Shown piece by piece: positions 38,258 to 47,530 of a stretch of 64,000 nucleotides of DNA. Position 1 is the stretch's first letter. Each line of letters starts with the position of its first letter. Where the stretch lies: NCBI GenBank assembly GCA_020632955.1, contig JACKEO010000003.1, forward strand, positions 62,001 to 126,000, read 5' to 3'. The position numbers and the translations under genes were made by a program. The notes beneath the pieces are model-generated. The model was given only the letters and a program-made list of their open reading frames with translations, was not told where the DNA came from and ran no database searches. The stretch comes from Alphaproteobacteria bacterium. GTDB lineage: Bacteria > Myxococcota_A > UBA796 > GCA-2862545.

Positions 38258-38827
38258 CTACCGGAGCTGATCGCCCGCCCAGCGGATCTGCGTGTGGCCG
38301 TGGCCCGAACCCAGGTGGAGCACCAGCTCGTCGGGCGCGGTGGCCGTGCGGGCGAACTTCGCGATCCAGAGCTGCGTGTAGCGGTCGTAGCCGTCGAGCA
38401 GGCGTTCGTGCAGCAGCGTGGGCTTCTTCACCTGGTAGACGGTGACGAGATCCTGCGCGCTGCCGTCGGCCTCGAGGCGGATGTGCCAGCCCTCGTCGTC
38501 CTCGCCGAAGCGCAGCTGGTTCCTGTCGTAGGAGGACTCCGCCGTGAAGAAGATCTCGTGGTACACGTCGGCGTCGGCCAGCAGGCGGGCCTTGAAGGCC
38601 TCGTGGTCGTCGGACGAGGGGCCCAGCAGGCGGGCGCGCTCGTCGGCCATGGCCGTGCGGAAGCCGGTGGACAGGTAGGTGGCCCGCACGCGCAGGGCGG
38701 TGCCGAACCCGTCGTACATCTCGAGCTTCTCGGTGTGGCCCCAGTAGGTCTGCACGTAGGCGTGCCGGGCGGAGGCGCAGCCGGCGAGGACCAGCAGCGC
38801 GAGCGTGGCCAGGGGGGCGCGCGTCAC
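38258..38827 (-). CDS. Lipoprotein coupled to the TRAP transporter
   Basis: Protein of 189 residues with lipoprotein signal LATLALLVLAGC. The mature part is alpha/beta with YVQTYWGHTEKLEMYDGFGT and FRTAMADERARLLGP. The pattern recalls uncharacterised lipoproteins found beside outer-membrane systems. The GTG at 38827 overlaps the stop of the TRAP permease, so it is expected to be part of the transport operon, perhaps helping the outer-membrane step. Confidence 0.68.
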   Translation of the reverse strand: MTRAPLATLALLVLAGCASARHAYVQTYWGHTEKLEMYDGFGTALRVRATYLSTGFRTAMADERARLLGPSSDDHEAFKARLLADADVYHEIFFTAESSYDRNQLRFGEDDEGWHIRLEADGSAQDLVTVYQVKKPTLLHERLLDGYDRYTQLWIAKFARTATAPDELVLHLGSGHGHTQIRWAGDQLR

Positions 38828-41130
38828 GGCGTGCCGCCGACGAGCAGGAGCGACAGGGACGGGAAGAGCACGATGACGGCCAGGCAGAAGAGCATGAGGG
38901 CCAGGAAGGGCACCACGCTGCGGACCACGTCGAGGAGCGGACGCTCGAAGACCGTGGTGGCGACGAAGAGGTTGATGCCGAGCGGAGGGGTCAGGTAGCC
39001 CAGCTCGAGGTTGACGATGAACATGATCGCGAAGTGGATCGGGTGGATGCCGTAGCTGGCGGCGATGGGGGCCAGCAGCGGCGCCACGATCAGGATGGCC
39101 GAGATGATGTCCATCACGCAGCCCAGCGCCAGCAGGAACAGGTTCACCGCCAGCAGGAAGCCGAGCTTGGAGTCGACGTGGTCGAGCATCCAGGCCGTGG
39201 CCGCCTCGGGCACCTGCTCGAAGACGAAGAAGCGGTTGAGGCTGATGGCGATGACGATGACGAGGAAGAGCGAGCCCATCATCACGGCGCTCTCGGCGAA
39301 CACCCGCGGGATCTCGCGCAGCTTGAGCTCCCGGTTCACCAGCAGCTCCACGGCCAGCGCGTAGACCACCGCGACCGCGGCGGCCTCGGTGATGGTGAAG
39401 CTGATGTGGAAGTCGAGGCCGAGCGGGCGCAGGTCGACCCAGCCGTAGATGCCGCCGAGCACGAGCACGGGCAGCAGGAGGCTGGGGATGCCGCGCACCA
39501 GGGCGAGGCCGAGCTCGCGGGCCCAGGAGCTGCCCTCGGGGATGTCGACGGCGCGCCCGACGGCGGCCTCGGCCTGACCGGGGCGCGGCCACGTGGTGTA
39601 GAAGGTCCAGAGCACCAGCACGAGCGCGATGAAGAGGCCCGGGAGGATGCCCGCCTTGAAGAGCACCGTGGGGTCGACCACGCCCACGTCGGGGTTGCCC
39701 GACACGATGATCGCGTAGATCAGCATGGGCACCGACGGCGGGATGATGATCCCGAGCGAGCCCGCGGTGGTGAGCACGCCGATGCTGTACCGCTCGCTGT
39801 AGCCCTCGGCGACGAGCATCGGGAAGACGATGGACCCGATGGCGATGACCGTGACGGGCGAGCTGCCGCTGATGGCGGCGAAGAAGGCGCAGGCCATCAC
39901 GGCGCCCACGCCGAGGCCGCCCGGGAGGCTGCCGAGCGAGACCTTGGCGATCTCGATCAGGCGCCGCGCGATGCTGCCCTCGGTCATGAGGTTGCCCGCG
40001 AGCACGAAGAAGGGGATCGCCAGCAGCTCCTGCTTCTTCGTGGCCTCGAACATGTCGCTGATGACGCCCTCGGCGCTGCCGTCGCGCAGCAGCACCCAGG
40101 CGCCGAGGGTGCCCACGCCGATGCCCACGAAGAGCGGGGCGCCGAGCAGCAGCAGCAGCAGCGAGCCGAGGATCAGCAGGGGGGCCGTGCCCCACCACAC
40201 GCCGAGGCCCATCGCGAGGAGCGCGCCCGGGAAGGCGCCGGCCAGGATCACGTCGGCGGGCTTGCGCGTGTAGACCACGGGGGCCTGGGGGCCGGGCAGG
40301 GTGGCGGGCGGCGGCAGGCTCACCGCCCGCGCGGCGAAGCGCAGCGCCATGATCGAGAAGATGACCACCAGGAGCAGCAGCGGGATCCACAGGGGGAAGC
40401 CGTCGCCGGCCTGCACGTAGGCGAAGGCGGGAAGCTCGAAGGGGTCCTTGTCGAGGTCGTACTGCGCGTCTTCCCACGCGGTGAGCGAGGTGAAGGGCGT
40501 GCCGGGGCCGTAGTGCTCGCCGGGCATGAGCGCCGACAGGGCGTTCACCGGCCCCACCATCCAGCTCCAGACCTTCACGCCCTCGAAGGTGTCCTTGCTG
40601 GACGTGAACACCGCGTCCATCGCGCCGCGCGCGAGCAGCAGGCACAGCCCGCCGGCGGTGATCGCCACGAGGCGCTTCACGAGCCGCGCGGGCCCGGGGG
40701 ACAGCACCCGCTCCATGGCGTCCACGGCGATGTGCTTGTCGTCGCGGGTGGCGAGGGAGGCGCCGAGGAAGCCCACCACGATGAGCAGCAGCAGGGCCAC
40801 GTTCATCTGGCCCTCGATGGCCCAGAGGCCCCCGAGGTCGGTGCCCAGGGCGGGCCGGAGCTCGCGCTGCAGGTACTCGTTGAAGGCCAGCAGGGTCATG
40901 CCCAGCAGCCCGAGGAAGACGGCGGCGCGCTCGAGGGCGCCCACGACGCGGTCGGCGAGGCGGAAGGCGTCGCCCACGAGCAGCCGGAGGCCGGTGAGCC
41001 CGAGGACGAGCACGAAGGCCAGGGACTGAAGCGGGCCACGCAGCCCGCCGATGCCGTCGCGCAGGCCGCGGACGGCACCCCGGAAGGCGCCGTCGAGCGA
41101 GGCGAAGAGGCGGCCGATGGTCTCGATCAC
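38824..41130 (-). CDS. TRAP transporter fused DctQ-DctM permease
   Basis: Polytopic inner-membrane protein of 768 residues. Residues 1-210 are the small DctQ-type subunit (LAFNEYLQRELRP, LGASLATRDDKHIAVDAMER). A linker with extra membrane segments leads to the large DctM subunit (about 290-765): IPFFVLAGNLMTEG, FFAAISGSSPVTVIAIGSI, GYSERYSIGVLTTAGSLG, IIPPSVPMLIYAII and ELGYLTPPLGINLFV. It uses an ion gradient to import the ligand delivered by the DctP-type protein encoded upstream. The fused Q-M form and the TatT neighbour fit the TPAT class. Confidence 0.92.
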   Translation of the reverse strand: MIETIGRLFASLDGAFRGAVRGLRDGIGGLRGPLQSLAFVLVLGLTGLRLLVGDAFRLADRVVGALERAAVFLGLLGMTLLAFNEYLQRELRPALGTDLGGLWAIEGQMNVALLLLIVVGFLGASLATRDDKHIAVDAMERVLSPGPARLVKRLVAITAGGLCLLLARGAMDAVFTSSKDTFEGVKVWSWMVGPVNALSALMPGEHYGPGTPFTSLTAWEDAQYDLDKDPFELPAFAYVQAGDGFPLWIPLLLLVVIFSIMALRFAARAVSLPPPATLPGPQAPVVYTRKPADVILAGAFPGALLAMGLGVWWGTAPLLILGSLLLLLLGAPLFVGIGVGTLGAWVLLRDGSAEGVISDMFEATKKQELLAIPFFVLAGNLMTEGSIARRLIEIAKVSLGSLPGGLGVGAVMACAFFAAISGSSPVTVIAIGSIVFPMLVAEGYSERYSIGVLTTAGSLGIIIPPSVPMLIYAIIVSGNPDVGVVDPTVLFKAGILPGLFIALVLVLWTFYTTWPRPGQAEAAVGRAVDIPEGSSWARELGLALVRGIPSLLLPVLVLGGIYGWVDLRPLGLDFHISFTITEAAAVAVVYALAVELLVNRELKLREIPRVFAESAVMMGSLFLVIVIAISLNRFFVFEQVPEAATAWMLDHVDSKLGFLLAVNLFLLALGCVMDIISAILIVAPLLAPIAASYGIHPIHFAIMFIVNLELGYLTPPLGINLFVATTVFERPLLDVVRSVVPFLALMLFCLAVIVLFPSLSLLLVGGTP

Positions 41131-41197
41131 GAGGCGGTCCTCGATCGCACGCGCCCCGGACCCCGGGATCGGGGCGGGGCACGGCGGAGCACGGGGT

Positions 41198-42223
41198 CTA
41201 CTTCGCGCGGTAGGCGGCGAGCGCGTCCTTGATCTTCTTGAGCAGCTCGGGGCCGCCCTCGACCGTGGCCGCGAAGGACTCGTGCACCGCGAGGCCCTTG
41301 GCCTCGAAGGCCGCGCGCTCGGCGTCGGTGAGCTCCACCACCTCCATGCCCATGTCGGGGAACATGGAGATCATCTGGGCGTCCTCGGCGCGGATCGCCT
41401 TGCGGGCGGGCTCCGTGTAGAGGTCCTTCGGCTCGAGCAGGAGCTTCTGGAAGGCCTCGGGCAGCTTGCTGTACCAGGTGCGGCTGAAGACCACGGCGGC
41501 CGGCTGGTAGATGTGGCGCGAGAGCGTGAAGTAGTCGAGGGGCTCCGCCAGACCGCCCGCGAGCGTGTAGAGCGCGGTGTTGTCGAGGCCGTCGATGACG
41601 TTGCTCTGCAGCGACGTGAGGATCTCGGTGGTGGGCTTCTGCACGGCGTTGGCGCCGAAGGCGCGCCACATCGCCATGTGCACCGCCGACTCCTGGCTGC
41701 GCATCTTCAGGCCGACCAGATCCTCGGCCTTGCGGATGGGCTTGCCCTTGCTGCCGAAGCCACGCCAGCCGTTCTCGGACCACATGCCGAGCACGAAGCC
41801 GCGACGGTTGAGCACGCTCGAGAACTCGTCGAAGAGCACGTGATCGAGGAGGTGATCGGCCTCCTCGTAGCTCTTGAAGAGGAAGGGGAGCTCGACGAGC
41901 TGGAGCTGCGGGACGTTGCCGCCCTCGGCGATGGCCGCCGTGGTGACGCCCGCGCCCTGGAGGCGCTCGCCCTTGCGCGTCTCGCGCACCATCTCGACCT
42001 CGGCCATGAGGCCGGGCGGGCGCAGGATCACGTTGAGCTGGCCGTTGCTGCCCTTCTCGACGTGCTTCTCGAGCTGGACGAGCATGTCGCGCCACGGCGT
42101 GTTGTCGGGCGCGAGGGAGCCGATGTTCAGCTCGAAGGGGGCCTGGGCCTCGCCGGTGTGGGGGGCGAGGGCGGCCACCACCACCAGGCTGGCGGCGGAG
42201 AGGATGGCGGTGACGGAACGCAT
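41198..42223 (-). CDS. TRAP transporter solute-binding protein (DctP family)
   Basis: Protein of 341 residues. A signal peptide (ILSAASLVVVAALAPHTGEA) is followed by the DctP fold: LNIGSLAPDNTPWRDMLVQL, LPFLFKSYEEADHLLD, GWRGFGSKGKPIRKAEDLVG and LKMRSQESAVH. NVIDGLDNTALYTLAGGLAE is the hinge and ligand region. A conserved acid-binding Arg could be R175 or a nearby Arg in LKMRS. The ligand is unknown; in TPAT systems it may be hydrophobic. It lies between the TatT gene and the permease gene. Confidence 0.9.
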   Translation of the reverse strand: MRSVTAILSAASLVVVAALAPHTGEAQAPFELNIGSLAPDNTPWRDMLVQLEKHVEKGSNGQLNVILRPPGLMAEVEMVRETRKGERLQGAGVTTAAIAEGGNVPQLQLVELPFLFKSYEEADHLLDHVLFDEFSSVLNRRGFVLGMWSENGWRGFGSKGKPIRKAEDLVGLKMRSQESAVHMAMWRAFGANAVQKPTTEILTSLQSNVIDGLDNTALYTLAGGLAEPLDYFTLSRHIYQPAAVVFSRTWYSKLPEAFQKLLLEPKDLYTEPARKAIRAEDAQMISMFPDMGMEVVELTDAERAAFEAKGLAVHESFAATVEGGPELLKKIKDALAAYRAK

Positions 42224-42232
42224 CGGGACTCC

Positions 42233-43138
42233 CTACTCGGCGCCGGCGGCGGCGAGGACGTCGGCATCGAAGAGCTCGGCGCGCTTGTCCCACAGGGCCT
42301 GCGCCTTCGTCTTCTCCAGGGTGTTCTCGGGGACCAGCTCCGCGTTCTCGGAGACGTCGAAGCCGAGGATGAAGTCGATGTCGGCCTTGAAGGTGGCGAA
42401 GTCCTTCGTCTTGACCGCGAGCTGCTCGGCGCGGAGGCCGCGCGTGGGCAGGTAGTAGGGCGCACCCTCGATGCTCGCCTCGAAGTACTGGGTGGACTTC
42501 TCCTCGTCCCACGTGAAGGACGAGGCCGAGAAGTAGGCGCCCCAGTAGCGGGCCGGGCCGTAGTGGAAGAAGGTGGGGTCGAGCTCCTCGGCGCGCGTGA
42601 TGTACGCCTTGACCGTGGGGAGCTGGCCGAGGACCTTCGCCACGCCCTGGATCTTGCCCCACTTGCCCAGCGCGGAGGCCGTCCAGTACAGGCAGGGGAC
42701 CTCGGCGAGCTGCAGGGAGGTGACGGCGTCCTTCTCCTTCTCGGTCTGGACGCGGGCGCGGAAGTCGTCGTTCAGGGCGAGGCACTGCTTGCCCCAGGTG
42801 ATCGCCGTGGCCCAGGTGTCGATCTTCTCCTGCTTGTCGGTGAGGTGGGAGTCGCCGAGGAAGTACCAGCCGCGGGTGAGGCGCTCGAGGGCCTTGCGGT
42901 TGAGCGGGTCGGCGGCCACCACCTTGGCGTAGAGGTCGAGCCCCTCGCGGAGCTTGTCGGGGTCGATGCGCTCCTCCCAGAGGGCGTCGGCCGAGGCGAG
43001 GGTGGCGCCCACGTCGTCGGTGGCCTTGGCGGCGTCGGCCGCGGCGGTCTGGTAGGCGCCGGGGTTCTTGCCGCAGGCGCCGACGGTGAGCGCGAGCAGG
43101 ACGAGCGCAGCCGGGCTGCGGGCGATCGAGGGGGTCAT
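42233..43138 (-). CDS. TatT-type TRAP-associated helical-repeat lipoprotein
   Basis: Protein of 301 residues. The lipoprotein signal ends VLLALTVGAC. The mature part is all-helical with TPR-like segments (EGLDLYAKVVAADPLNRKAL, then TFFHYGPARYWGAYFSAS). PCLYWTASALGKWG and the position beside a DctP gene match the TRAP-T (TatT) lipoproteins first described in Treponema pallidum, which form a complex with the TRAP binding protein. It is the first gene of the operon, 59 bases downstream of a promoter-like site. Confidence 0.85.
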   Translation of the reverse strand: MTPSIARSPAALVLLALTVGACGKNPGAYQTAAADAAKATDDVGATLASADALWEERIDPDKLREGLDLYAKVVAADPLNRKALERLTRGWYFLGDSHLTDKQEKIDTWATAITWGKQCLALNDDFRARVQTEKEKDAVTSLQLAEVPCLYWTASALGKWGKIQGVAKVLGQLPTVKAYITRAEELDPTFFHYGPARYWGAYFSASSFTWDEEKSTQYFEASIEGAPYYLPTRGLRAEQLAVKTKDFATFKADIDFILGFDVSENAELVPENTLEKTKAQALWDKRAELFDADVLAAAGAE

Positions 43139-43197
43139 GTGGGCTCCTCGCGACGGGCGTCGGCCGGGTGTGGCGCGGCCGCTCGGGTGTGGCGCGA

Positions 43198-43226
43198 CGG
43201 ATACGACACCCGGCCCAGCGTGTCAA
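43198..43226 (-). promoter_or_regulatory. Candidate sigma-70 promoter of the TPAT operon
   Basis: On the minus strand, TTGACA (43226-43221), a 17-base spacer and TATCCG (43203-43198). The TatT gene begins at 43138, about 60 bases downstream. The -35 is perfect; the -10 keeps only TAT. Confidence 0.45.
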
Positions 43227-43318
43227 TCCCTGCTTGGAAGCTCGGCGAAGCGCCGGCGGGTCGCCCGGCGTGCGGCCGCGACTTACATCGGCCCGCCATC
43301 CGACACCCGGAGGCCCCC

Positions 43319-44473
43319 GTGCTGTCCCGCGACCTGCCCCTCGCGCTGACCTTCGACGACGTGCTCCTCGTCCCCCGCGCGTCGAGCGTGCTGCCCGCGG
43401 AGGTCGACGTGGGGGCCGTGCTGGGCGGGGTCAGGCTGCACATCCCGATCGTCTCCTCCGCGATGGACACCGTCACCGAGGGTCGGCTCGCCGCGGCGAT
43501 GGCGAGCCATGGCGGTCTGGGCGTGGTCCACAAGAACCTGCCCGTCGCGCGCCAGGCCGAGGAGGTCCGGCGCGTGAAGGACACCCCGGTGCCCGAGGGA
43601 AGTCCCCGCTACGCGGGCGCGCCCTCCGTCGCGGCCGACGGTCGGCTGCTCTGCGGTGCCGCGCTGGGCGTGGGCGGCGATCGCGACGCGCGCGTGCGCG
43701 CCCTGGTGGAGGCGGGCGTGGACCTGGTGGTGATCGACACCGCCCACGGTCACTCGCGCGGCGTGCTCGACGCGGCCCGGGCCGTGAAGGACGCCTACCC
43801 GCAGCTCACCGTGGTGGCGGGCAACATCGCCACGGCCGAGGCCGCCGAGGCCTGCTTCGACGCCGGCGCCGACGTGGTGAAGGTGGGCGTGGGGCCGGGC
43901 AGCATCTGCACCACGCGCATCGTGGCGGGCACGGGCGTGCCCCAGGTCACCGCGATCGCCGACTGCGCCGAGGTGGCCCGCGCCCGCGGCCGCACGATCG
44001 TGGCGGACGGCGGCATCCGGTCCTCGGGCGACGTGGCCAAGGCCATCGCCGCCGGCGCCCATGCCGTGATGATCGGCTCGCTGTTCGCCGGCACCGACGA
44101 GGCGCCCGGCAGCATCACCCGCGTGGGCGATCGTCGCTTCAAGACCTACCGGGGCATGGGCTCGATGGAGGCGATGGAAGAGGGCTCCGCCGACCGCTAC
44201 TTCCAGGAGCGGAACGCCGACCCCCTCGCCGAGGTGCGCAAGCTCGTGCCGGAGGGCGTGGTGGCGCGGGTGCCGGCGCGCGGGCCGCTGGCCGACGTGG
44301 TCTACATGCTCGTGGGCGGCCTGCGCGCGGCGATGGGCTACTCGGGGGCGGCGGACCTCGAGGTCATGCGGCGCGAGGCACGCTTCGTCCGCATCACCTC
44401 GAACGGCCTGCGCGAGTCCCACGTGCACGACGTCGACATGATCGAGGAGGCGCCCAACTACTCGGGGCGCTGA
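43319..44473 (+). CDS. guaB: IMP dehydrogenase lacking the CBS (Bateman) domain
   Basis: Makes XMP from IMP with NAD, the committed step to GMP, in the cytoplasm. The protein is 384 residues against about 490 for the usual enzyme. LTFDDVLLVPRASSVLP starts the barrel, and the catalytic cysteine is C197 in GPGSICTTR. DGGIRSSGDVAKAIAAGAH and the flap GSMEAMEEGSADRYF are present. The CBS pair that normally interrupts the barrel after VRRVK is replaced by about 25 residues (TPVPEGSPRYAGAPSVAADG). Borrelia has a similarly short enzyme. GGAGG lies 5 bases before the GTG at 43319. Loss of the CBS pair should remove ATP/GTP allosteric control. Confidence 0.93.
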   Translation: MLSRDLPLALTFDDVLLVPRASSVLPAEVDVGAVLGGVRLHIPIVSSAMDTVTEGRLAAAMASHGGLGVVHKNLPVARQAEEVRRVKDTPVPEGSPRYAGAPSVAADGRLLCGAALGVGGDRDARVRALVEAGVDLVVIDTAHGHSRGVLDAARAVKDAYPQLTVVAGNIATAEAAEACFDAGADVVKVGVGPGSICTTRIVAGTGVPQVTAIADCAEVARARGRTIVADGGIRSSGDVAKAIAAGAHAVMIGSLFAGTDEAPGSITRVGDRRFKTYRGMGSMEAMEEGSADRYFQERNADPLAEVRKLVPEGVVARVPARGPLADVVYMLVGGLRAAMGYSGAADLEVMRREARFVRITSNGLRESHVHDVDMIEEAPNYSGR

Positions 44474-44485
44474 CGGGAGGTCGGG

Positions 44486-45490
44486 GTGAAGCGCCTGCTC
44501 TTCGAGGTCGGCTTCCTCCTCCTGATGGTGTGCGTGGCCCTGCTGACGGGGGAGGTGGCGGTGCGCGTGGTGCACCCCACCCCGCGTCGCGTGGTGGTGG
44601 TGGAGACGCCCGACAGGCCCTTCCAGACCCGGGGGGGCGTCACGGTGTGGCCCGACACGGGCATCGGCGGGGCAGCGCGCCGGCGCCTGCTGGAGGACGC
44701 CGACTGTGCGCTGGAGGGCGCCTTCCGGGTGGTGATCGCCGGCGACTCGATCTTCAACGGCATCGGTGTGCCGGCGCCCGAGGTGGGCAGCGTCGTGGCC
44801 AAGGCCCGCCTGCGGGAGGCCCACCCCGACCTGCCCCTCTGCGTGGTGAACCTCTCGGTGCCGGGCTTCTCGCTCTACCAGATGGTGGCGCGGCTGGAGT
44901 CACGGCTGGACGACCTCCGTCCCCACCTCGTGATCTTCCAGCTCTGGAGCGGTCCGCCGCGGTGGCCGGTGCGCCTGGGCGATCGGGTGGTGATGTGGGA
45001 GGGCGATCCGGCCGACCCGGACCTCGGCAACCCCTACGGCCTGCCGCGCGCGTGGCACGCCTGGCTGTTCCAGCACAGCCGGCTGTACGGCTTCGCGGTG
45101 GTGGCGGCGCCGGCCGATGCCTCCCGTCCCCTCGACCTGGCGCCGCATCGCGCCTTCCTCGATCGGGCGGTGGAGGAGGTGGAGGCCGTGGGCGGCGAGG
45201 CCGTCACGGTGATGGCGGCGCAGCCCTCCCACCCGTGGGATGCCCAGCCGCCGGCGCTGGCCACGCTGCACGCGGCCTTCGAGCCCTGGATCGACGCCCA
45301 TGCGCTGCAGAACGTGCGGATGTCGGAGGCCTTCGCGGGGCTCGACCACAGCGTCATGGGGCTGGACGAGATCCACCTGAACGCCGTGGGCCACCAGGCC
45401 CTGGCGGGCCTCTTCGTCGACCTGATCGAGCCGCGCCTGGTGGCCTGGGCCCAGGAGCGCGAGGGGACGCCGGAGCCTACGACGCCGTGA
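44486..45490 (+). CDS. Membrane-anchored SGNH-type hydrolase
   Basis: Protein of 334 residues. One N-terminal membrane helix (VGFLLLMVCVALLTGEVAV) precedes an SGNH domain with the nucleophile block VVIAGDSIFNG and the block V pair in LDEIHLNAVGHQA. The block III Asn is not evident (a WSGPP segment sits there), so activity is not certain. It resembles periplasmic polysaccharide O-acyl hydrolases. GGGAGG lies 5 bases before the GTG. It follows guaB by 12 bases and overlaps the convergent synthetase gene by 14 bases. Confidence 0.72.
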   Translation: MKRLLFEVGFLLLMVCVALLTGEVAVRVVHPTPRRVVVVETPDRPFQTRGGVTVWPDTGIGGAARRRLLEDADCALEGAFRVVIAGDSIFNGIGVPAPEVGSVVAKARLREAHPDLPLCVVNLSVPGFSLYQMVARLESRLDDLRPHLVIFQLWSGPPRWPVRLGDRVVMWEGDPADPDLGNPYGLPRAWHAWLFQHSRLYGFAVVAAPADASRPLDLAPHRAFLDRAVEEVEAVGGEAVTVMAAQPSHPWDAQPPALATLHAAFEPWIDAHALQNVRMSEAFAGLDHSVMGLDEIHLNAVGHQALAGLFVDLIEPRLVAWAQEREGTPEPTTP

Positions 45491-47441
45491 GTGCTGCGCG
45501 GCCCTCGGTGGCGAACCAGGCGAGCGCCTCGGGGTTGGCCAGGGCGTCGGCGTTCGCGGCCTCGCGGCCCTGGAGGACCTCGAGGGTGGCGAGCTCGACC
45601 TTCTTGCCGCTGATCGTGCGCGGCACGGCGGGGCAGGCGAGGATGCGCGCCGGGACGTGCCGCGGCGAGGCGAGCTCCCGGATGCGTCGGCGGAGCAGGG
45701 TCTGGAGCGCGTCGTCGAGGGCGACGCCGGGCGCGGGCACCACGAACAGGACCACCTCGACGTCGTCGTCGGGGGTGGGGAGGCCCACCACCAGCGCCTC
45801 CTGGATCTCGTCGAGCGCTTCCACCGGCCGGTAGATCTCGGCCGTGCCGATGCGCACGCCGCCGGGGTTGAGGGTGGCGTCGGAGCGGCCGTAGACGATC
45901 ACGCCCCCGCGCTCGGTGATCTCGATGTAGTCGCCGTGGCGCCAGACGCCGGGGAAGTGGGCGAAGTAGGCGCGGTGGTAGCGGCTGCCGTCGGCATCGT
46001 CCCAGAAGCCGAGCGGCATCGACGGGAAGGCGAGGGTGCACACCAGCTCCCCCTTGCGACCCACCACCGGCTCGTGCGGCGCCACCCAGGCCTCCACGGC
46101 CATGCCGAGGCCGCGGCGCTGGATCTCGCCGGCGTGCACCGGCTCGGTGGGGCAGCCGAGCATGAAGCAGCTGACGATGTCGGTGCCGCCGCAGATGCTC
46201 GCCACCTGCACGTCGGCGCCCACGTGGTCGGTGACGTAGCGGAAGCCCTCCACCGGCAGCGGAGACCCCGTGGACATCACGGTGCGCAGGGCACCGAGGT
46301 CGTGGTCGTGACCGGGCGACAGGCCGTCCTTGGCGCACATGGCGAGGAACTTCGGGCTGGTGCCGAAGTGGGTGATGCGCAGCCGCTCGGCCATGGCCCA
46401 GAGCACGTCGGACGAGGGTGAGGCCGGGCTGCCGTCGTACAGCACGACCGTGGCGCCCACGGCGAGGCCGCTCACCAGCCAGTTCCACATCATCCACCCG
46501 CAGGTGGTGAAGTAGAACAGCACGTCGCCGGGCCCCACGTCGGTGTGGAGCGCGAGCTCCTTGAGGTGCTGCACGAGCGTGCCGCCCTGGCCGTGCACGA
46601 TGCACTTCGGCACGCCGGTGGTGCCGGAGCTGTAGAGCACGTAGAGCGGGTGGTCGAAGGGCAGCTGCGCGAAGGTGGGGACGTCGGGGCCGTGGGCCAC
46701 GGCGTCGGCCCAGGCCACCACCCCGGGGAGGTGGGCCGGGGGCGGGGTGCCCACCACGTCGACCCAGACCACGGCGCGCAGATCGGGTGCGAGGGCGGCC
46801 GCCACCTCGGCGATCTTGTCGGCGAGGGGGAAGGAGCGGCCCCCGTACCGGGACCCGTCGGCGACCAGCAGGACCTTGGGCCGGATCTGCCCGAAGCGAT
46901 CGAGCACGCCGCGCACGCCGAAGTCCGGGCTCGACGAGGAGTAGACCGCGCCCAGCGACGAGGCCGCGAGCATCGCGACCACCGCCTCGACGCGGTTGGG
47001 CATCCAGGCGGCGACGCGGTCGCCGGGCCCCACGCCCTGGGCGCGCAGGAAGGCCTGGAAGCGGGCGACGAGGACGCGCAGCCCGTCCCGCGAGACCACG
47101 GTGTCGGGGCCGCCCGTCTCGTCGACGCCCACGAGGGCGGGGGCGTCGCCCTCGTGGCGCAGGAGGTTCTCGGCGAAGGACAGGCGCGCGCCCTCGAACC
47201 ACCGCGCGCCGGGCATGGCGTCGCCGTGCGTCAGGACGGCCTCGGGCGGCGTGGAGGCCACGACGCCCAGCTCGTCCCACACGAGCCCCCAGAAGGCCGC
47301 CCGGTCGTCGAGGGACCAGGCGTGGAGGGCGTCGTAGTCGGGGAGCGGCAGGCCCGTGCGGGCCCGCGCCGCCTCGAGGAAGCGCGTGAGCCGGGCGCGA
47401 GCGACGCGCTCCGGCGACGGCGTCCACAGAGGCTGGCTCAT
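45477..47441 (-). CDS. Acetoacetyl-CoA synthetase (acetoacetate-CoA ligase)
   Basis: Adenylate-forming enzyme of 654 residues. It activates acetoacetate to acetoacetyl-CoA, linking ketone bodies or PHB breakdown to sterol, isoprenoid or lipid pools. The ACAS_N start has ALHAWSLDDRAAFWGLVWDE. The P-loop is YVLYSSGTTGVPKCIVHGQ, the following FYFTTCGWMMWNWLVSGL is typical of AACS rather than acetyl-CoA synthetase, and the C-terminal catalytic lysine is in RTISGKKVELA. GGAGGG lies 4 bases before the ATG at 47441. Confidence 0.93.
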   Translation of the reverse strand: MSQPLWTPSPERVARARLTRFLEAARARTGLPLPDYDALHAWSLDDRAAFWGLVWDELGVVASTPPEAVLTHGDAMPGARWFEGARLSFAENLLRHEGDAPALVGVDETGGPDTVVSRDGLRVLVARFQAFLRAQGVGPGDRVAAWMPNRVEAVVAMLAASSLGAVYSSSSPDFGVRGVLDRFGQIRPKVLLVADGSRYGGRSFPLADKIAEVAAALAPDLRAVVWVDVVGTPPPAHLPGVVAWADAVAHGPDVPTFAQLPFDHPLYVLYSSGTTGVPKCIVHGQGGTLVQHLKELALHTDVGPGDVLFYFTTCGWMMWNWLVSGLAVGATVVLYDGSPASPSSDVLWAMAERLRITHFGTSPKFLAMCAKDGLSPGHDHDLGALRTVMSTGSPLPVEGFRYVTDHVGADVQVASICGGTDIVSCFMLGCPTEPVHAGEIQRRGLGMAVEAWVAPHEPVVGRKGELVCTLAFPSMPLGFWDDADGSRYHRAYFAHFPGVWRHGDYIEITERGGVIVYGRSDATLNPGGVRIGTAEIYRPVEALDEIQEALVVGLPTPDDDVEVVLFVVPAPGVALDDALQTLLRRRIRELASPRHVPARILACPAVPRTISGKKVELATLEVLQGREAANADALANPEALAWFATEGRAALTAS

Positions 47442-47470
47442 GAGGCCCTCCGGGCCGCCTGCCGCGACCG

Positions 47471-47530
47471 CGAGGCGGGGATCAGGCCCGCAAGGCCGGA
47501 ATCAGGCCTGCGAGGCGGAGATCAAGCCTG
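47471..47530. repeat. 20-bp tandem repeat, three copies, covering the rplC 3' end
   Basis: Three consecutive 20-base units begin at 47471, 47491 and 47511. They share the pattern CRAGGC..GRATCARGCC.G. The rplC stop codon (47522-47524) is inside the third unit, and the array then fills the gap to the synthetase gene. The period is not a multiple of three, so it does not encode a peptide repeat. Confidence 0.75.

Noticed and set aside
41051..43318. Open frame extending guaB upstream by more than 700 codons
   Set aside because: It runs antisense to the TRAP genes, is low-complexity, and guaB has its own GGAGG and GTG start at 43319.
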